A stretch of 64,000 nt of DNA from Cyathus striatus (lineage: Eukaryota > Basidiomycota > Agaricomycetes > Agaricales > Nidulariaceae): contig JAOVFP010000023.1 in assembly GCA_025738555.1 (NCBI GenBank), forward strand, positions 1 through 64,000, in the 5' to 3' direction. Made by a program: the position numbers and the translations under genes. How positions within the stretch are numbered: position 1 is the first letter of the stretch; every line of letters starts with the position of its first letter. This document shows positions 1 to 15,927 of the stretch, piece by piece. The notes beneath the pieces were generated by a model, which was given only the letters and a program-made list of their open reading frames with translations, ran no database searches and had not been told where the DNA came from.

Positions 1-1272
1 TCAACCATGGTTCAGTGACACTGATAGAGTGATATATACGCTTGTTTAGCAAGTCCATCCCAGCAAGTCTATCCTTAGGACGGCCACCGATCTTACCAAT
101 TTGATTTGCCCCTGATTCCACGACTTGATAAGTATGCTTCTTTTTCCCGAAAATTGCTTTCGCCAGCTCTCCGTCGCGACATATCTGTTTCCTTCATGCC
201 AGTATTTTCACCGTCCAGAGCAGGTCGAAGCTTATCGGCACATGATAAATATGTACAGTGTGGGTTTCATGACTATTGATACGGACATCAAGATTGTCGC
301 TTCTAACGACCTCATGTTTGTGCTTCATTATTGAATCTCTTAATTCCGTGTGCAATTTTTACGGTTCTAGGGAGCGTAAGGCTCACATCCTCGTGGTTTT
401 CACTTCCTACCAGTTTCGCATACCCACCATATGCACTTGCTCTTCGATCATTTTATAATGTTATTCACATATATACAGCCAACTTCCTGAATGGATCCTC
501 GGGTAGGCACAACTGTCAAGACCGTCGACGGTTACCTAGCCTGCTGCAGCCAGCTCCAGGCGACGATATTGTCGACCATATTCTGAACAGGGTCCTTACT
601 AAAGCACGCTTCCCGTCCGACAGTTCCCAGACTCACAGCGAACCTTGCAATAAAGGACACGCCCCAACGTGGGATGCATGGACAGGATCTCTGGGTATTG
701 GTATGCAAACTTTAACCGTAATCGAAACAAATCCGTGCGTCATGATGTCAACGGTGCAGTACTCTTTGTACAGATAAGTACCTAATCTTGTGCGTTAAAA
801 TATAATTTTCATCTACTTCAGCCGCCCTTAAAATCTCGCAACAAACCCAACCTCGGAAGAACGGTGCAACCATTTATACCCATTTGAAATGAGATCTGTG
901 TTAAAAACTCCGATAGCTATGCGAAAGGAACTCCATTCCCGCAATGTCTTGGGAAGCAGGCGAATAAATCACATCTGTTCTGGTTTCCAGACCATAAATT
1001 CAAAAACGGTGAACTCGAAGACCGCTCTCGGGGGTGGCTTTAACTAGTATGATTATCCTCAAAAACTTTGTAGTGGATTAGATGGGATAAATCATTACCC
1101 GGTCGATGTACATTTATGGTGCGCATGGCAAGCTACAAAAAGAACATATTCAGGACGATAATTTGGGAATTACAATAGACATATTCCAGTCACAAACAAA
1201 TACACTTTAAGATACTACAATCCTTTCTTTTACACCTGATACATAAAAAAATTTAGCATGCATAATATGAAT
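1..1272. other. Unassigned stretch
   Basis: No gene can be supported here. The longest plus-strand frame runs 331-777 (148 codons) and a shorter one 125-334. Neither has a recognisable domain, and they could be chance frames or remnants of an older gene. The rest is AT-rich sequence downstream of the minus-strand transporter that ends at 1273. Confidence 0.4.
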
Positions 1273-3910
1273 TTAAACCTTCTCCGACATTGAGGATGCA
1301 TGTTTGGTCATTGGATTTTGGGTCACTGATTTTGAAGTAGGCTCCTGAATGGGCATGTTTCGCAAAACCAGAGAAATCTGCATGTAGTCATTAATTAAAG
1401 AATGCCAGGGTGGATGCATGAGCTTACCAAGAATGCAATTCCAAGGAAAGGGGAGCAAACGGTCCAAACAGTCTAAATCCTTGTGATGAATGCAAGAAAA
1501 GAGATACGGGCAACTTATTCACCTGGATTGCGGAAGAAATTACTTTTAACACCTCCACGCGCAAGGATATTGGCTCAAGAGAGCGAAGAGCTTCATAATC
1601 GATAGAAGATCCGATGATATTAGATGGGACGTCAGTAGGCATATTGCCAAGTGCCTGCCCGTAAAAGATGGCACCAGCGACGGCCTGGAGTACCATCATT
1701 AATCAAGTAGCAGAGATATAAAGGATATATCTCACCAAACCAACAGTTGCTCCAGTAAACCTAACAAGGAAAAAGGCACTGGTGCCGGTCGCCAATTCTT
1801 GGGGTTTTAGAGCCTTCGCGAAGACTTGATAGGGTGCATGGAACAGCATGCCCAGTCCTATTCCTGCGATAAGAGGGAAAATGATCTGAGAAGATATCCT
1901 CGAGGTTTCATTGAGAAGATTTAGTAATCCTGTACAATATATCATAGTGCTCGTTAGATCAAACTTATGCGGGGCCCGAGGCCATTGCTCACCAAAACCG
2001 AGAGTCGAAATTAAAAGACCAATTGAAATAATTAAGTTTTGTCCACTCGTGTTTCGTGTACGAGCTTGCCAATAGCCCATAAACCATGCCGCTGGCATTG
2101 ACGCTAAGGAAGATCCGAGCGAATATGGCAACATCTTGATGCCCGCATGTAGAGGTGAAGAACCATTTGCCGCCTATTAGAAGAGGTAACTAAACATTTA
2201 ATTCGAATATATGAAGTTGCCTTATACCTGGTAGTATAAAGCCAAATAGAAAGTTCCAGCGTTGAAGGTGAAGTTGTGCAAAAATGTAATAACGAGGATT
2301 GCAACTAATCGAAATATAAGCAGTGAAACATTTCAAAATATAGATAGGACTTGCCTGTTGTCACATTTTTAAACGTGGTTGCGGGAAACAGGCACTCTCT
2401 GCTCGTATATTTTTCATAAAATCCGCCTGCAATAAGGACCAAAAAGCCGGTGATAATCAGAACTAGAGTAGATACAGCAGTCCCTTTTAGTTCGTGGTGG
2501 TCAGTCTCCGAGTGTGTAGATCAAGTTTTTAACACTTACAGCCAACTTCCGACGCGAAGCTAAATCCGATCACAATGCAGCTCGACCCACCCATGAACAG
2601 AACACTATTCATCCCAAGTTCATTCATATATATATAATCTTCTAAAAGATAAACCAAGCTACTTACAGCCCACCGAAATCAAAGCGTTCGAGTAGCATCT
2701 TCCACGAGGCGTCATGACTCTGGACTAACGTAACATTGTGCAGAGAGCAAACGAGGACAACAAATGCGACAAGGCAAATAGGCAGATTTATGTAGACTAT
2801 AGAAATGGTAAGTCATGAGGGGAGGAAGATTAATAACTGTTATACTGACATCCCCATCTCCAGCTTAAAATACTCGAGTTGTGGTCACCTAAAAAAATAA
2901 CATTAGCACAAATTGTAACGCCGATAACAGTGAAGTTAGTTACCACTGAATAAACCACCAAGAAGCGGACCGGCAATTGCAGAGCAACTCCAGGTAACGC
3001 TAAGTGCTTGCGACCACTTTGCCCTATTCTGGATTTCTACAATCTCTGCTGTTATGACCCAAACGGAGCTAACTATACCACCTCCTCCAACACCAGCTTA
3101 ATATGAAGAATTAAGCATCGATTAGGTTCTATCAGTGGCGCAGTAAGTACATACCTAATGCACGAGCAGCAATAAGCCATTCTATCGACTGTTCGAAGCC
3201 AGCATTGGTATGATGTCAAGTGATCTCCGGAACCATCACTAACCTGTGCTGCACCGCAGAGAAGCGACCCGATTGCGAAGATGCTCATGCTTGAATAGAG
3301 AACCATCTAAGATTTTGATCGGTAATGTAATTTATAGGTCGTATGTATTGCCCACCTTACGACCAACAAGGTCAGATATACGACCATAAAGCGGCTGAAA
3401 AGCGGTCTGAGTAAGCATATATGCTACTCCAACCCAGGTGTATTGGCTCTGTAAAGCGCCAAACTGGCTTGCGATAGTCGGTAAGCTGGTGGAGACAATG
3501 GTCTGAAAATGGAGTATCAGAAAGCTGCAAAAACACAAGAACAATTCTTACCGCGTCGGTAGTAGCCAGGAATAGCGCTAGCGCTGCACTGTACGACGAT
3601 AGGTGAGGTGAGCACAAAAATGAATACAGCATAAGCTAAGAGCTTGTGCTGTTCCTCACCCAACATGGGCCATAAACAGACGGAATGTAGATAATCCTGG
3701 TGAGCAGTGATTAATGGCCGAAGAAGTGGTAGTCTCTACACTGCAAGAAGACTTTTCTACAGTTTCGGAAGGAGTGGGTGTGCGCGTGGAAGTAATAGTG
3801 TACGCATCCCGTTCAAGAACCGAAACGGTGTCTGGACGCGTAACGTCGCTTGCACGACGCGTTTCGTGGAGAGCAGACACGACATACGGTAACTTCGATT
3901 GAGAAGACAT
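1273..3910 (-). CDS. Major facilitator superfamily (DHA2-like) transporter
   Basis: A multi-spanning plasma or vacuolar membrane transporter, probably a proton antiporter for drugs or small molecules. The start at 3910 begins a Ser/Thr-rich cytosolic leader of about 75 residues. The next exons give FLATTDA joined to TIVSTSLPTIASQFG, the usual first-helix motif, then YGRISDLVGRK, the loop 2-3 signature. Further exons encode SIEWLIAARAL followed by a glycine-rich AGVGGGGIVSSVW segment and the helix-5 type IAGPLLGGLFS. Later exons carry SIGLLISTLGFG and a FPLIAGIGLGMLFHAPYQ helix; the protein ends near PIQEPTSKS...MSEKV. There are roughly ten short introns. The order of motifs fits the 14-helix fungal multidrug family, but I cannot name the substrate. 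Exon joins in 2200-3000 are approximate, so an internal defect cannot be excluded. Confidence 0.8.
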
Positions 3911-4678
3911 GAAGCACTGGGGATAGTTGAGAAGGAGAAATATAGCTTTTGTGATTATTCTGCGCTACTTCAAAGCCGCATTTTATACTGTATCCAGTGG
4001 CCATAGCATCCTCACTGCTCAGGCAGCCTGTCGGGTGCTGTTGGATCTGAAAGAATGATTACCATTCTTTGCCAGAGATGCCCTTGCATAAACAGATGTA
4101 TGGACCTCTTTAGAGTATCAAGAGGAGTTGCACGGAGTACCATCCGAAAACTGAGATCTGGGTTCTTGTGAATCGAGGTTAATGTTTAGATTGCACTGTA
4201 AGATTGGCGAGACCTCAAAGGGTCTTTTGTTTCGAATTCTAAAAGACCACATTACAGCGGGGCGAGAAGCGAGCATTGACGTGTTAAGAAATTTGCCACC
4301 ATTTGTCATGGAATAGGTGGCCTGAGCGAGATCAGACTTGAGAAGTTACAGGAAGTCTTGAGGAAGTTGAGCGAAATGCCTCGTGCGCAACCAGGAACTT
4401 GGTCAACTTCGCAAAGATATATAAAAAGACCACTTTAGATCGCCGCAGAGCGAAACTGGGAAGTTATGTTATGCCCAAATGCGACTGATCGTGGCAGTAG
4501 TCTCATGAAATCGTAACCAACCTCACCCTGCTTCGAGGCCGAGGCAGCGTTTACTTATCCAAGGGGCAATATTGTGGCGTTCTTTCGCACGGAAGTTTAA
4601 TCAGAGGTGCGATGGTCAATGTATTGTTGTGACACTGATGTCAAGGGTGTAAGATACTCTAAGCAAACTCTAAATCAA
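3911..4678. other. Intergenic region between transporter and DnaJ gene
   Basis: This is the upstream region of the minus-strand transporter and the downstream region of the DnaJ gene. Only short unconvincing frames (for example 4118-4309 minus) are present. I see no gene in it. Confidence 0.5.
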
Positions 4679-6641
4679 TTAGCCTGTCGCCCTCTTCTTC
4701 TTGTTTTCGTCCTCTTGACCCTCCAGCTTCCCACTCTCCTTGTTTTCCTCTTTAAGTGATTCCGTCGGAGTTTCTGCCTTGACTGACGTGAGGAATGCGT
4801 TTACATGAGAAAATTAGAGTAAAAGTCGCCAATGACGGAAAACATGCCGGTAAAAAAAAATTAGAATCCAATGAGCCCTCGTATTCTTTGCCATGCACGA
4901 GACATCCAACCACCATATGAAGGTGATGAATGAGTAAATGAAGCCGTACCATTATCCTCATTTAAAACAGATTCCGTAGAAGATCCTGCTGCCTTGTCCG
5001 ATCCGGTTGTTGAGGCTGAAGTTGCTCGCCCCTCTATATCATCAGCGTAAGTTTGAAGAAGTTCGCGTTGCCGTTTGGATAGGGACCTGTACGAATTAAG
5101 ATGAGGAAGAAGAGTATTGCACTGAACTACGAAGAAACTGGCCTGGGAAGGACGACCGAAAAGGTAACGAATAGGTCCCCGTTACCACCACCGTATACGG
5201 ACGTCACACCGCGACTTTTGAGAACCATTTCTTCACCTTGTTGCGTACCTCCTGGAATTCGGACGTCCACATCCCCATCTAGAGTTGGGACCCGAAGTTT
5301 TCCACCGAGAACTGCAGTATGGAACGGAATCCGCGCTTCATAGTAAAGATTGTTGCCCTGACGCTTGAATACTTTGGATGGGGCTACATTAATCCTTACC
5401 AAGAGATCCCCCGTAGCTCCCTTTCCGGTAATGGGCGCATCTCCAGCGTTATTCACCCGAATCGTCATTCCATTCTCCACACCTACAAAACCGAGTAAAA
5501 TCTTGGTTTGAGCATTAGAAGTAAAATAAAACGCACCTGCAGGGATATCGACCTGAACCGTTTTCCTTGTCCTCACTTTGCCAGCCCCACCACAGGTTGA
5601 ACATTGACTCCCTAAGGGTATAGTACTACCAACTCCGGAACATACATCGCATGTACTGGCCATTTGGAATCCGTTTTGAATGACAAACGTCCGTGTACCG
5701 GATCCTCCGCAAGCTGTACAAGTCGACCTTTTGGCACCTTGTTTCAAGCCAGAGCCTTTGCAGGGGTTACAGTTAACGACCGGGGATATGTTCACCTTCT
5801 TCTTGGTGCCTTTGCACGCCTCTGTAAAGTTGATGTCGAGCACACTTTCTACATCTTCACCGCGAACATTTGCCGAGAACCCGGACCGTGTTTTCCCTGA
5901 TCCTTTTCCAAAACCGAAAAGAGCCTCAAAGAGATCGGATTGGTCCCCAGATGAACCGAAACCTTGGAAGCCAGAAAAACCACCAGCATTTGAAAAACCA
6001 CCGGGAAAACCACCTGCACCAAAGCCAGAGAAGCCACCAGTCCCAGCCCTTGAGAATGCATCGGGGTCGAAACCTGGTTGCTGCGATGCTGCTCCGTACT
6101 TGTCAAACGCGGCACGCTTCTTGTCATCTTTTAATGTCTGTGGTAGAAGTGAGAAAGGAATCAAATGGTATTACAGGCATAAGTAACAGACGTCATAAGC
6201 TTCTTGAATTTCAACGAACTTTTCACGAGCATTTTTGTCGGGATTTGTGTCCGGATGGTATTTACGGGCAAGCTGTAGAGGATGAGAATATATATGTATA
6301 GTTGAACAGCGTTCCCGTACGTACTGAGAAGTATGTTTTCTTGATGTCAGCGGCAGAAGCATCCGGTTTAACACCAAGGACATCATACGGGTTCTTGGAG
6401 GCAGATCTTGGGGGTGTTGCGTGTAACGTGCGCTGAAGTTGCGGTGAGAAAAGTGCATGCGCAATGGATAGACGATTACCTTGTCAGAGGATCGTTTCAA
6501 CCGAGGATTTGGAGGGTGGTTGAGGAGGCACCGAGAACGATATATGGAAAACGACCGTGAATTCGACAGAGCGGTCGGGCGGGAACAGGAATAGAACGCG
6601 ATGAAAGAGGAAAAGCCACGGGCTGGTAGTTTTGGGGGCAT
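4679..6641 (-). CDS. MDJ1: Mitochondrial DnaJ/Hsp40 co-chaperone (Mdj1 type)
   Basis: A type I J-protein that stimulates mitochondrial Hsp70 in folding of matrix proteins. The start at 6641 gives a basic, Arg/Ser-rich leader that fits a mitochondrial presequence. Spliced exons then give the J domain, beginning NPYDVLGVKPDASAADIKK and continuing with the LARKYHPDTNP helix that holds the HPD motif. A Gly/Phe-rich linker follows (FSGFGAGGFPGGF and similar). The zinc-binding region has all four CxxCxGxG repeats: CNPCKGSG, CTACGGSG, CDVCSGVG and CSTCGGAG. The C-terminal substrate-binding domain contains LGGKLRVPTLDGDVDVRIPG. The last exons, after LPRPVSS, encode an acidic and lysine-rich tail ending KKKRATG with the stop at 4679-4681. 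Short introns interrupt the J domain and the zinc region. The tail is lineage-specific as far as I can tell. Confidence 0.93.
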
Positions 6642-7584
6642 TATTATGAGAGATTTGCAAAAAGAAAGGTGAGTAGAGTAGGAGAGAATGTGACAAGCGC
6701 AGCGCTCTCAGCCTCCGCAGGATAAGTTATTCGTCCAACTCACCAATAAAAGTTTACATGGTTTACGTAATCATGCCAATTAGCTAAGCACCTGTCCACG
6801 TGTCCGTTGTTTGCAATCACTCTCTCAACACAACTCGCACACACTCGAACATTCAAGAATCTCCAAAACAACCACTCTCCAGAACTAAAATCGTCCTTTA
6901 CTCATTTACCACAGCCTGCCCATTTCTCCTTCTTCACCTCCTTGGGGATCCTATTTATTCGAGTTTCAGGCCAGTGGAAATTTAAATTTTATAGCGTCCG
7001 CTTCGTTCCACATCGCCCCAACCGAGTTCATTTACAATTAAGCAATCATTAGGCTTTCAAGGGCCCACAGAAGCATACTGTTGATGTCTGTAGGTGACAT
7101 GCATTCGTCATAGAACTAGCCAGACTCCGAATCCGATGTTCCCCAATTAGCCCCGCTTTTATCTCATTGATCATTGATCACCCACTCCCACTGCTGAGTT
7201 CTCTGAACACTCAGTGCCTTCTTTAATGATAGATCTTTAACTTTTCAATCCATCTGCCAAAGAATCTGATCGGATTCAACGGAATCTATGGCGTTAGCAC
7301 GGACGGAGCACTTTATCCACGAAATGAAGACATGTCTACACATTAAACACCATAATCCCTGAGTCTCATGTCTCTTCAGGTGATTGCGGGGAAACGAGGG
7401 TCTAAAACATAATTCAGTGCCTTCCTAAATCACCAGAAATTGCCATAACCATGCACGGATGTACACGCGCAGATTGACAGATTTCACTTAGTTTCTCGGT
7501 CCATACGTACCGCATCCCAGGAAAGGGATGTTTCTACTACTAGGGCCGTTAACAGGCCTAAGAAGTAACCTCCTCTCATGGAAT
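6642..7584. other. Intergenic region
   Basis: About 0.94 kb between the start of the DnaJ gene and the 3' end of the SET-domain gene. Only short frames occur. It probably holds the DnaJ promoter (near 6650-6800) and the SET gene 3' end. No RNA gene was recognised. Confidence 0.5.
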
Positions 7585-8371
7585 TCATCCATCAACGTCC
7601 TCGCTTCCATCATTTGTCCCAGACCTGGCTTTCCACCACGACTTTCCATATGACACTAGGATTTCTTCTCCTTTTCTAATTTCCCTGTCGGTGCTCCAAA
7701 TACTTATGCGCAGTTCGCCCGAGGACAATCTGTTGTCATTAAATTTGGCATTGGGTTTTTGTGCAATTCCTCGGTAGTCATTGACAAATCGCGCCTCGTT
7801 TCCCATGGCGCTGGCGTCAACACCAATATTAGTCCCATCTTGGGTACGATACAAGGAAAGATCATAATCCGAGGTCGGACGATCATCTGCGTGAAGTTCG
7901 CCTGTGACGTTTAGGTCAGCTCGTAGACATTACCTGTAGGGATGATGCTACCAATATAGTCTAGTATGCGAGTGCGTGGGGGGATTTTTCTGGCAGCAAA
8001 GAGGCCATGCTGTCCACATGCAGGATGAGATGGGTCTGTAATTTTCTTAATGAGCACGACATTGCGATATGTTCCGGGCAGTTCTCCCCGATCGGAAACG
8101 GTGCCCAGTATGAGGTGTCGATCTGATAGAACAAGAGAGGAATGAAATTGATATGCATGGATGTATTAATTTGAGGTGCTGGGGCCAGTGCTGTGGCTTG
8201 TGCATGGTGGGATGCTGGTGGGGTACACAGCGCGTGGTCCAAATGGGGGAAGGTGGTCGTGGGAACGGACCATAATCAGGCGGGCAGACTGGATTGGCAG
8301 TCCTTTTGCAGCAACAAGCTCATTGCCACTGAGCTATCCTTTGTTTCACTCCAGCTTTTTTTCGGCCTCAT
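7585..8371 (-). CDS. Small SET-domain protein
   Basis: A putative protein-lysine methyltransferase of about 195 residues. I rebuilt it from four exons: 8350-8371, 8229-8288, 7934-8122 and 7585-7901. All joins stay in frame and the total is 588 bases. The product starts MRPKKSW, continues through [20 protein letters not shown] and [13 protein letters not shown], and then shows [20 protein letters not shown], the usual opening of a SET domain. Later come [13 protein letters not shown], at the place of the RFxNHxC motif, and [13 protein letters not shown] near the C-terminus. The NH pair is NDY here, as in some non-histone SET proteins. No cysteine-rich post-SET is visible. The start codon is 8 bases from that of the divergent kinase gene. 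The third intron (7902-7933) is only 32 bases. The SET assignment is firm; the first exon is inferred. Confidence 0.78.
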
Positions 8372-8379
8372 AATATCTG
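8372..8379. promoter_or_regulatory. Divergent start-codon junction of SET and CK2 genes
   Basis: The two inferred start codons (8371 on minus, 8380 on plus) face away from each other with 8 bases between them. If both are right, each promoter and 5' leader lies inside the other gene's first exons and introns. Confidence 0.45.
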
Positions 8380-9793
<1,414 letters not shown>

Positions 9794-10465
9794 TGTATTT
9801 TGATATATTCGTTCTAACCTTCGTTTGCGTTCCCTTCCGTGTAAGTCTCAATATATATATATAGATCCTTCTTATTTGGCTACTTCGATATCACAACGTT
9901 CGGCTATTTCTATAGTACTTTACGGTAGGTATCCTTCTATCTCTGTCAATGCTACCAACACCATTGATACCATCTAAAGCCAGCCACGTCAGTGTTCCTT
10001 GTGAAATGCTGATGCCGAATCATGGCACATTTCCGTAAGTAGCATATCTATGTTTCAACTATTGAGGAATATCATCGGATACACGTGGTTCTTTAACAAA
10101 ACATGTGAGCAGTGTTTCGTTCGGTGGTCATACACACTCTTGTCTAACAACGCTTATCCGCTATACCAGCCGCATGCATCCTCACTCCCACATGAATGCT
10201 TGAAAGCATGCCAGTGATGGCTTCTCTTCCCCTCACACTTCATATGCTCCGTATAGAGTTTTCGGTACTGGGTAGAACAAGCAATAACAACCTTCTCTAA
10301 CGCAAAATTTCATTCCAATTCCAATGGGCTATCTCCTGACCCGCCAGTTCCACATGGATATGAGAGCCTTCTGAAGTTTGCCATTAAGCCTTTGGTTATA
10401 AATGAGATACATTGCTTATGGCCCACCAGTCTTTGCGATAGATCCTGCATTCTGTCACTAGGATC
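9794..10465. other. Intergenic region upstream of chitinase 1
   Basis: About 0.67 kb between the kinase stop and the chitinase start. It contains a short TA run near 9850. No coding or RNA gene is supported. It should include the chitinase promoter. Confidence 0.5.
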
Positions 10466-12795
10466 ATGTTTTCGCCTCTTCTACTCGCTCTTGGATGTTT
10501 CATCCCATTCGTAGCTGGTTTTGACAATAGCCGGTTTGACAATGTCATTACTATTCTCAATCTGGTTGCAAAATGCTGACTATCGTTATTTAACAAGACT
10601 GCAGTGTGTGTAACATAGATATAGGTAGCAAAGGTCTATATTTTACATATCTTTTTAGATACTGGGGTCAGAACTCGTATGGAGCAGCACATGGGACAGA
10701 TACTGCTAACTTCCAGAAGACTCTTTCGTTCTATTGCAATGTAAAGTCATTTTTGGTCTGTTCATTTTTTGTCTTACGCGTTTCTTAGGATAACGCAATT
10801 GATGTGTTCCCCATTGCTTTCCTGAATGTATTCTTTGGAGCGGGTGGTGTTCCTTCTATCAACCTTGCAAATGTGGGTTTGATATGTACCCCAATGCGTG
10901 CTGTGCTCACGTTACAAAATAAAGACATGCAACCCTACAGATAATGCCACATTCCCTGGAACAAGCTTACCCAACTGCGCGGCTTTGGCCAGTGATATTA
11001 CAACCTGCCAATCGAAAGGGAAGATTGTTACACTTAGTCTAGGCGGAGCAACCGGTGCCGTAGGATTCCAGTCAGACGCTCAGGCAACGCAATTTGCTCA
11101 GACAATATGGAATCTGTTCTTGGGTGGTAGCTCTTCGACGCGTCCGTTCGGAAACGCGGTTCTTGATGGGTATTTACACCTGCTGAACATTCTCTATGCT
11201 CCACCGACTAATCATTTCATTTCTAGAGTCGATCTTGATATTGAGGGTGGTACCTCAACCTACTACGCGACTTTTGTCAACGAAATCCGTTCTCTAAGCG
11301 CCGGAGCCTCAAAGAGGTATGCATAACGGCCCCTTATCTTCGCTACTATTTACCGGATATTTAGATATTACGTTACTGCAGCACCTCAGTGTGTCTATCC
11401 CGATGCGGCACTCGGAGGCGTTCTTAATTCGGCTAACTTCGACGCAATCTATGGTATGTGTGTGCTCAGCTTATCCTTTAACTTGCTCACGTGTAGAATT
11501 GTAGTCCAGTAAGACCTGATGAATGGCTTTGCTTGTATATATTAGTATTAACTGCTTCTCTAGGTTTTACAATAACCCTTGCGGTCTGCAAGCCTTTGGG
11601 CAGGCATCTGTAAGCCTTCTATGTTCTTTACATTCATTTAATTTCATTTCAATTCTCATATACCAGGGTTGGGACTTCGGTCTCTGGTATCGTTGTTTGC
11701 AACTCCCATTTTATTACGACCCTTACACGATTGCTTAGGGATAACTGGGCAAGAACGATTAGCCCAAACAAAAACGTAAAAGTGTACATTGGCGCGCCGG
11801 CGTCTAGTTCTGCAGCCGGATCAGGCTACGTAGCTATTGATACACTAAGCAACATTGCTACTCAGATGAGGCGGAGCTTTCCTTCATTTGGTGGCGTTAT
11901 GTTGTGGGATGCATCGCAAGCATATGGTATTTCATTTGGTCATTATGTTTACTATCAGTAACTTACTTCTTACGAACAAAGCAAACAACAGGTATGATCA
12001 AGCGATTAAAAATGCACTGTCCAGCGCGGGAGGGACAGGATTTTCTTACCCGGCTTGCTCAGCTCCTGCCTACGTGTCCGGGAATAGCTATTCAGGAGGG
12101 TCTCAGGTCTCATACAATGGGTAGGTGACCTATATCATCTGACCCTCAACGTGACTCATATTGAAGGTTATTAGTTACATTTGGCAGGTAATATACTTTA
12201 AATTCAGTTTATCGCTGCGCTCCTAAGAATGAGTAGGCTAAATGGTTTGCATCTGGTGCTCCAGCAAGTGATCCCAACGGCGATTGGAGCGCAAGTTCGT
12301 ATCTTGTGCTGGTTCTATTATTTGCTCTAGGTGAACTCATTGCACCATAGTAAGCGCTTGTCAAGGAGCTGGGTCATCCTCCACCACGCATACAACCACC
12401 TCTACTTCCATAACTTCCACGACCACAACCACTACCAAGAGCTCCACTACCAGCACATCAACAACCAGTTCTCCCACTGCAACCCCGGGTGGAAATTGTG
12501 CTGGTGTGGCTACCTGGTCCAATAGCGTTGCCTACACTGGTGGTGCTCAAGTCATATATAAGTGAGTGTTCTGGGTATATTTTACTCTAAAAACAATCTA
12601 AATGATCGATTGAAGCGGGCACCTTTGGACGGCCCTCTGGTGGACTCAAGCAGATACACCCGGAGGTATGTCTGCCATTCTTTGCTAAACCTTACTCTAA
12701 CTGTAACGAAAATAGGTGCTGCCGGTGTGTGGACGGATAATGGGCTTTGTTCTGCATCCAAGCGGGCAGCCTATTCTCCGAGGAAATTGCGTTAG
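10466..12795 (+). CDS. Secreted GH18 class III chitinase with two CBM5/12-like modules
   Basis: Hydrolyses beta-1,4 links in chitin outside the cell or in the cell wall. The start at 10466 gives a signal peptide, [18 protein letters not shown]. Next come [12 protein letters not shown], typical of the first strand of the barrel, then [16 protein letters not shown] and [11 protein letters not shown]. The catalytic DxxDxDxE motif is intact, split by an intron as AVLDG and [17 protein letters not shown] and [13 protein letters not shown] complete the barrel. After it lies a chitin-binding module ([11 protein letters not shown], then [17 protein letters not shown]), a Thr/Ser-rich linker, and a second module ([15 protein letters not shown] ... 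GVWTDNGLC). More than ten short introns. It is followed on the same strand by a paralogue, 480 bases away. The fold and modules are clear; some exon ends near 12150-12300 and 12600-12700 are approximate. Confidence 0.9.
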
Positions 12796-13275
12796 ATCCT
12801 TTCACCTGCAAGTATATTCGTAACTTTACTTGCATGTATCATATAGGTTCTCTTCGATTCGACTAAATTATATCTTGTGCTTTCTCCCATACCATTCTCC
12901 TTAAGGTTCTCTGTGTTGTCAGAGGTTGTCAGTCGTGCAAAGAATAATTTATTTTTAGATATTTGAAGCTTCGGTTGGTGTGGCGACACGCGGTAAGTGA
13001 AGTATGCATGGGTTCTGCTTATGATAATTAACGTGATATTGCCTTATTTGACAGTCACATGTTTATTTTCATGCTGTATTTCCCCGTCAGCTCGTTCTAG
13101 CCGATGAATCCTCATACACCCGCTCGTCCACCTTATGACTATGGTTTCTCAAGATAAGATTCGGGTATACGTGTCAGCCTAGGAGAATTTTAGAGGTTTT
13201 CTCGCGAATTAACTCTCGCATATATAAAATCGTCTCCATGTTTCTCAGAAAAATGAGACCGACTCATCGTACACT
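12796..13275. other. Spacer between tandem chitinases
   Basis: 480 bases holding the 3' end of chitinase 1 and the promoter of chitinase 2. A sequence near 13200-13230 (cgcatatataaaatcg) could act as a TATA element about 60 bases before the second start. Otherwise nothing coding is seen. Confidence 0.4.
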
Positions 13276-15212
<1,937 letters not shown>

Positions 15213-15217
15213 TGATG

Positions 15218-15254
<37 letters not shown>

Positions 15255-15927
15255 CTCTATATCTATGAAGAAGAATGGAAATGTACAACAGCAATGTATC
15301 GATTGTCATAGCTTCGGATACAACATTGTATTACTAATATACAACCTAACATGGAGGCAGGCCTCCCCATCTGTTCTGCTTTTACATGGATCTATATATA
15401 GCTGTGCTAAGTACATATAAGCTATCAATCACCCTTAAGCCTGAGACGTTTTGGACTTTCTCGCAGCTCACCAAAATGAATCGATAAAGATAAATTAGTT
15501 GATTGCCCATATATCTGCGTGTAATAATATAACGTGTGACGATATTCTGACAAATTTGAAGACCGTGAACGCAGGCATGAAGCATAAATAGAACAGTCTT
15601 GGCATCAAACTAACTTTCACTGCGGTTGCTCTATATCTGTTCATCTACCCGGTCTTCCCGTGCGGCCGAGAATGAAAAAAGAACAGACTTGCGCAAGGCA
15701 TGACTGAATTTTTAGACTTCGCTAAAACTTATCTACATACAGCCTAACGTATGTACGTGTATCATGTTCCTAAAACAGAGTCCTGTTGCGGCGTTTACTA
15801 ATAAAGCACTGTGAAAATCCTAAAAATATGTGCGTAACTTCGTGTGAAATAGCATAACAATTGTAATAAGCTTGGCTGTCCAAGCAGCGATAGGTCGGTG
15901 GCAGTTTGAAATCTCCAAGACGTCAAG
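15213..15927. other. Convergent intergenic region
   Basis: About 0.7 kb between the ends of chitinase 2 (plus) and the exonuclease gene (minus). It starts with a CT dinucleotide tract and is otherwise AT-rich with no convincing frame. Confidence 0.5.
15220..15252. repeat. (TC)n microsatellite
   Basis: About 16 uninterrupted CT units begin eight bases after the chitinase 2 stop codon, within its likely 3' UTR. Confidence 0.95.

Noticed and set aside
1..1272. Remnant of a transposon or other gene at the window start
   Set aside because: No terminal repeats, no integrase, transposase or reverse transcriptase motif could be found; left unassigned.
5680..6186. 168-codon plus frame opposite the DnaJ gene
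   Set aside because: It mirrors the Gly/Phe-rich and zinc-finger coding sequence of Mdj1 on the minus strand; its Pro/Lys repeats are the complement of that.
8271..8273. ATG at 8273 ([12 protein letters not shown]) as the SET gene start
   Set aside because: No donor site in that frame joins in phase to the [10 protein letters not shown] exon with a normal splice site; the three-exon route from 8371 does.
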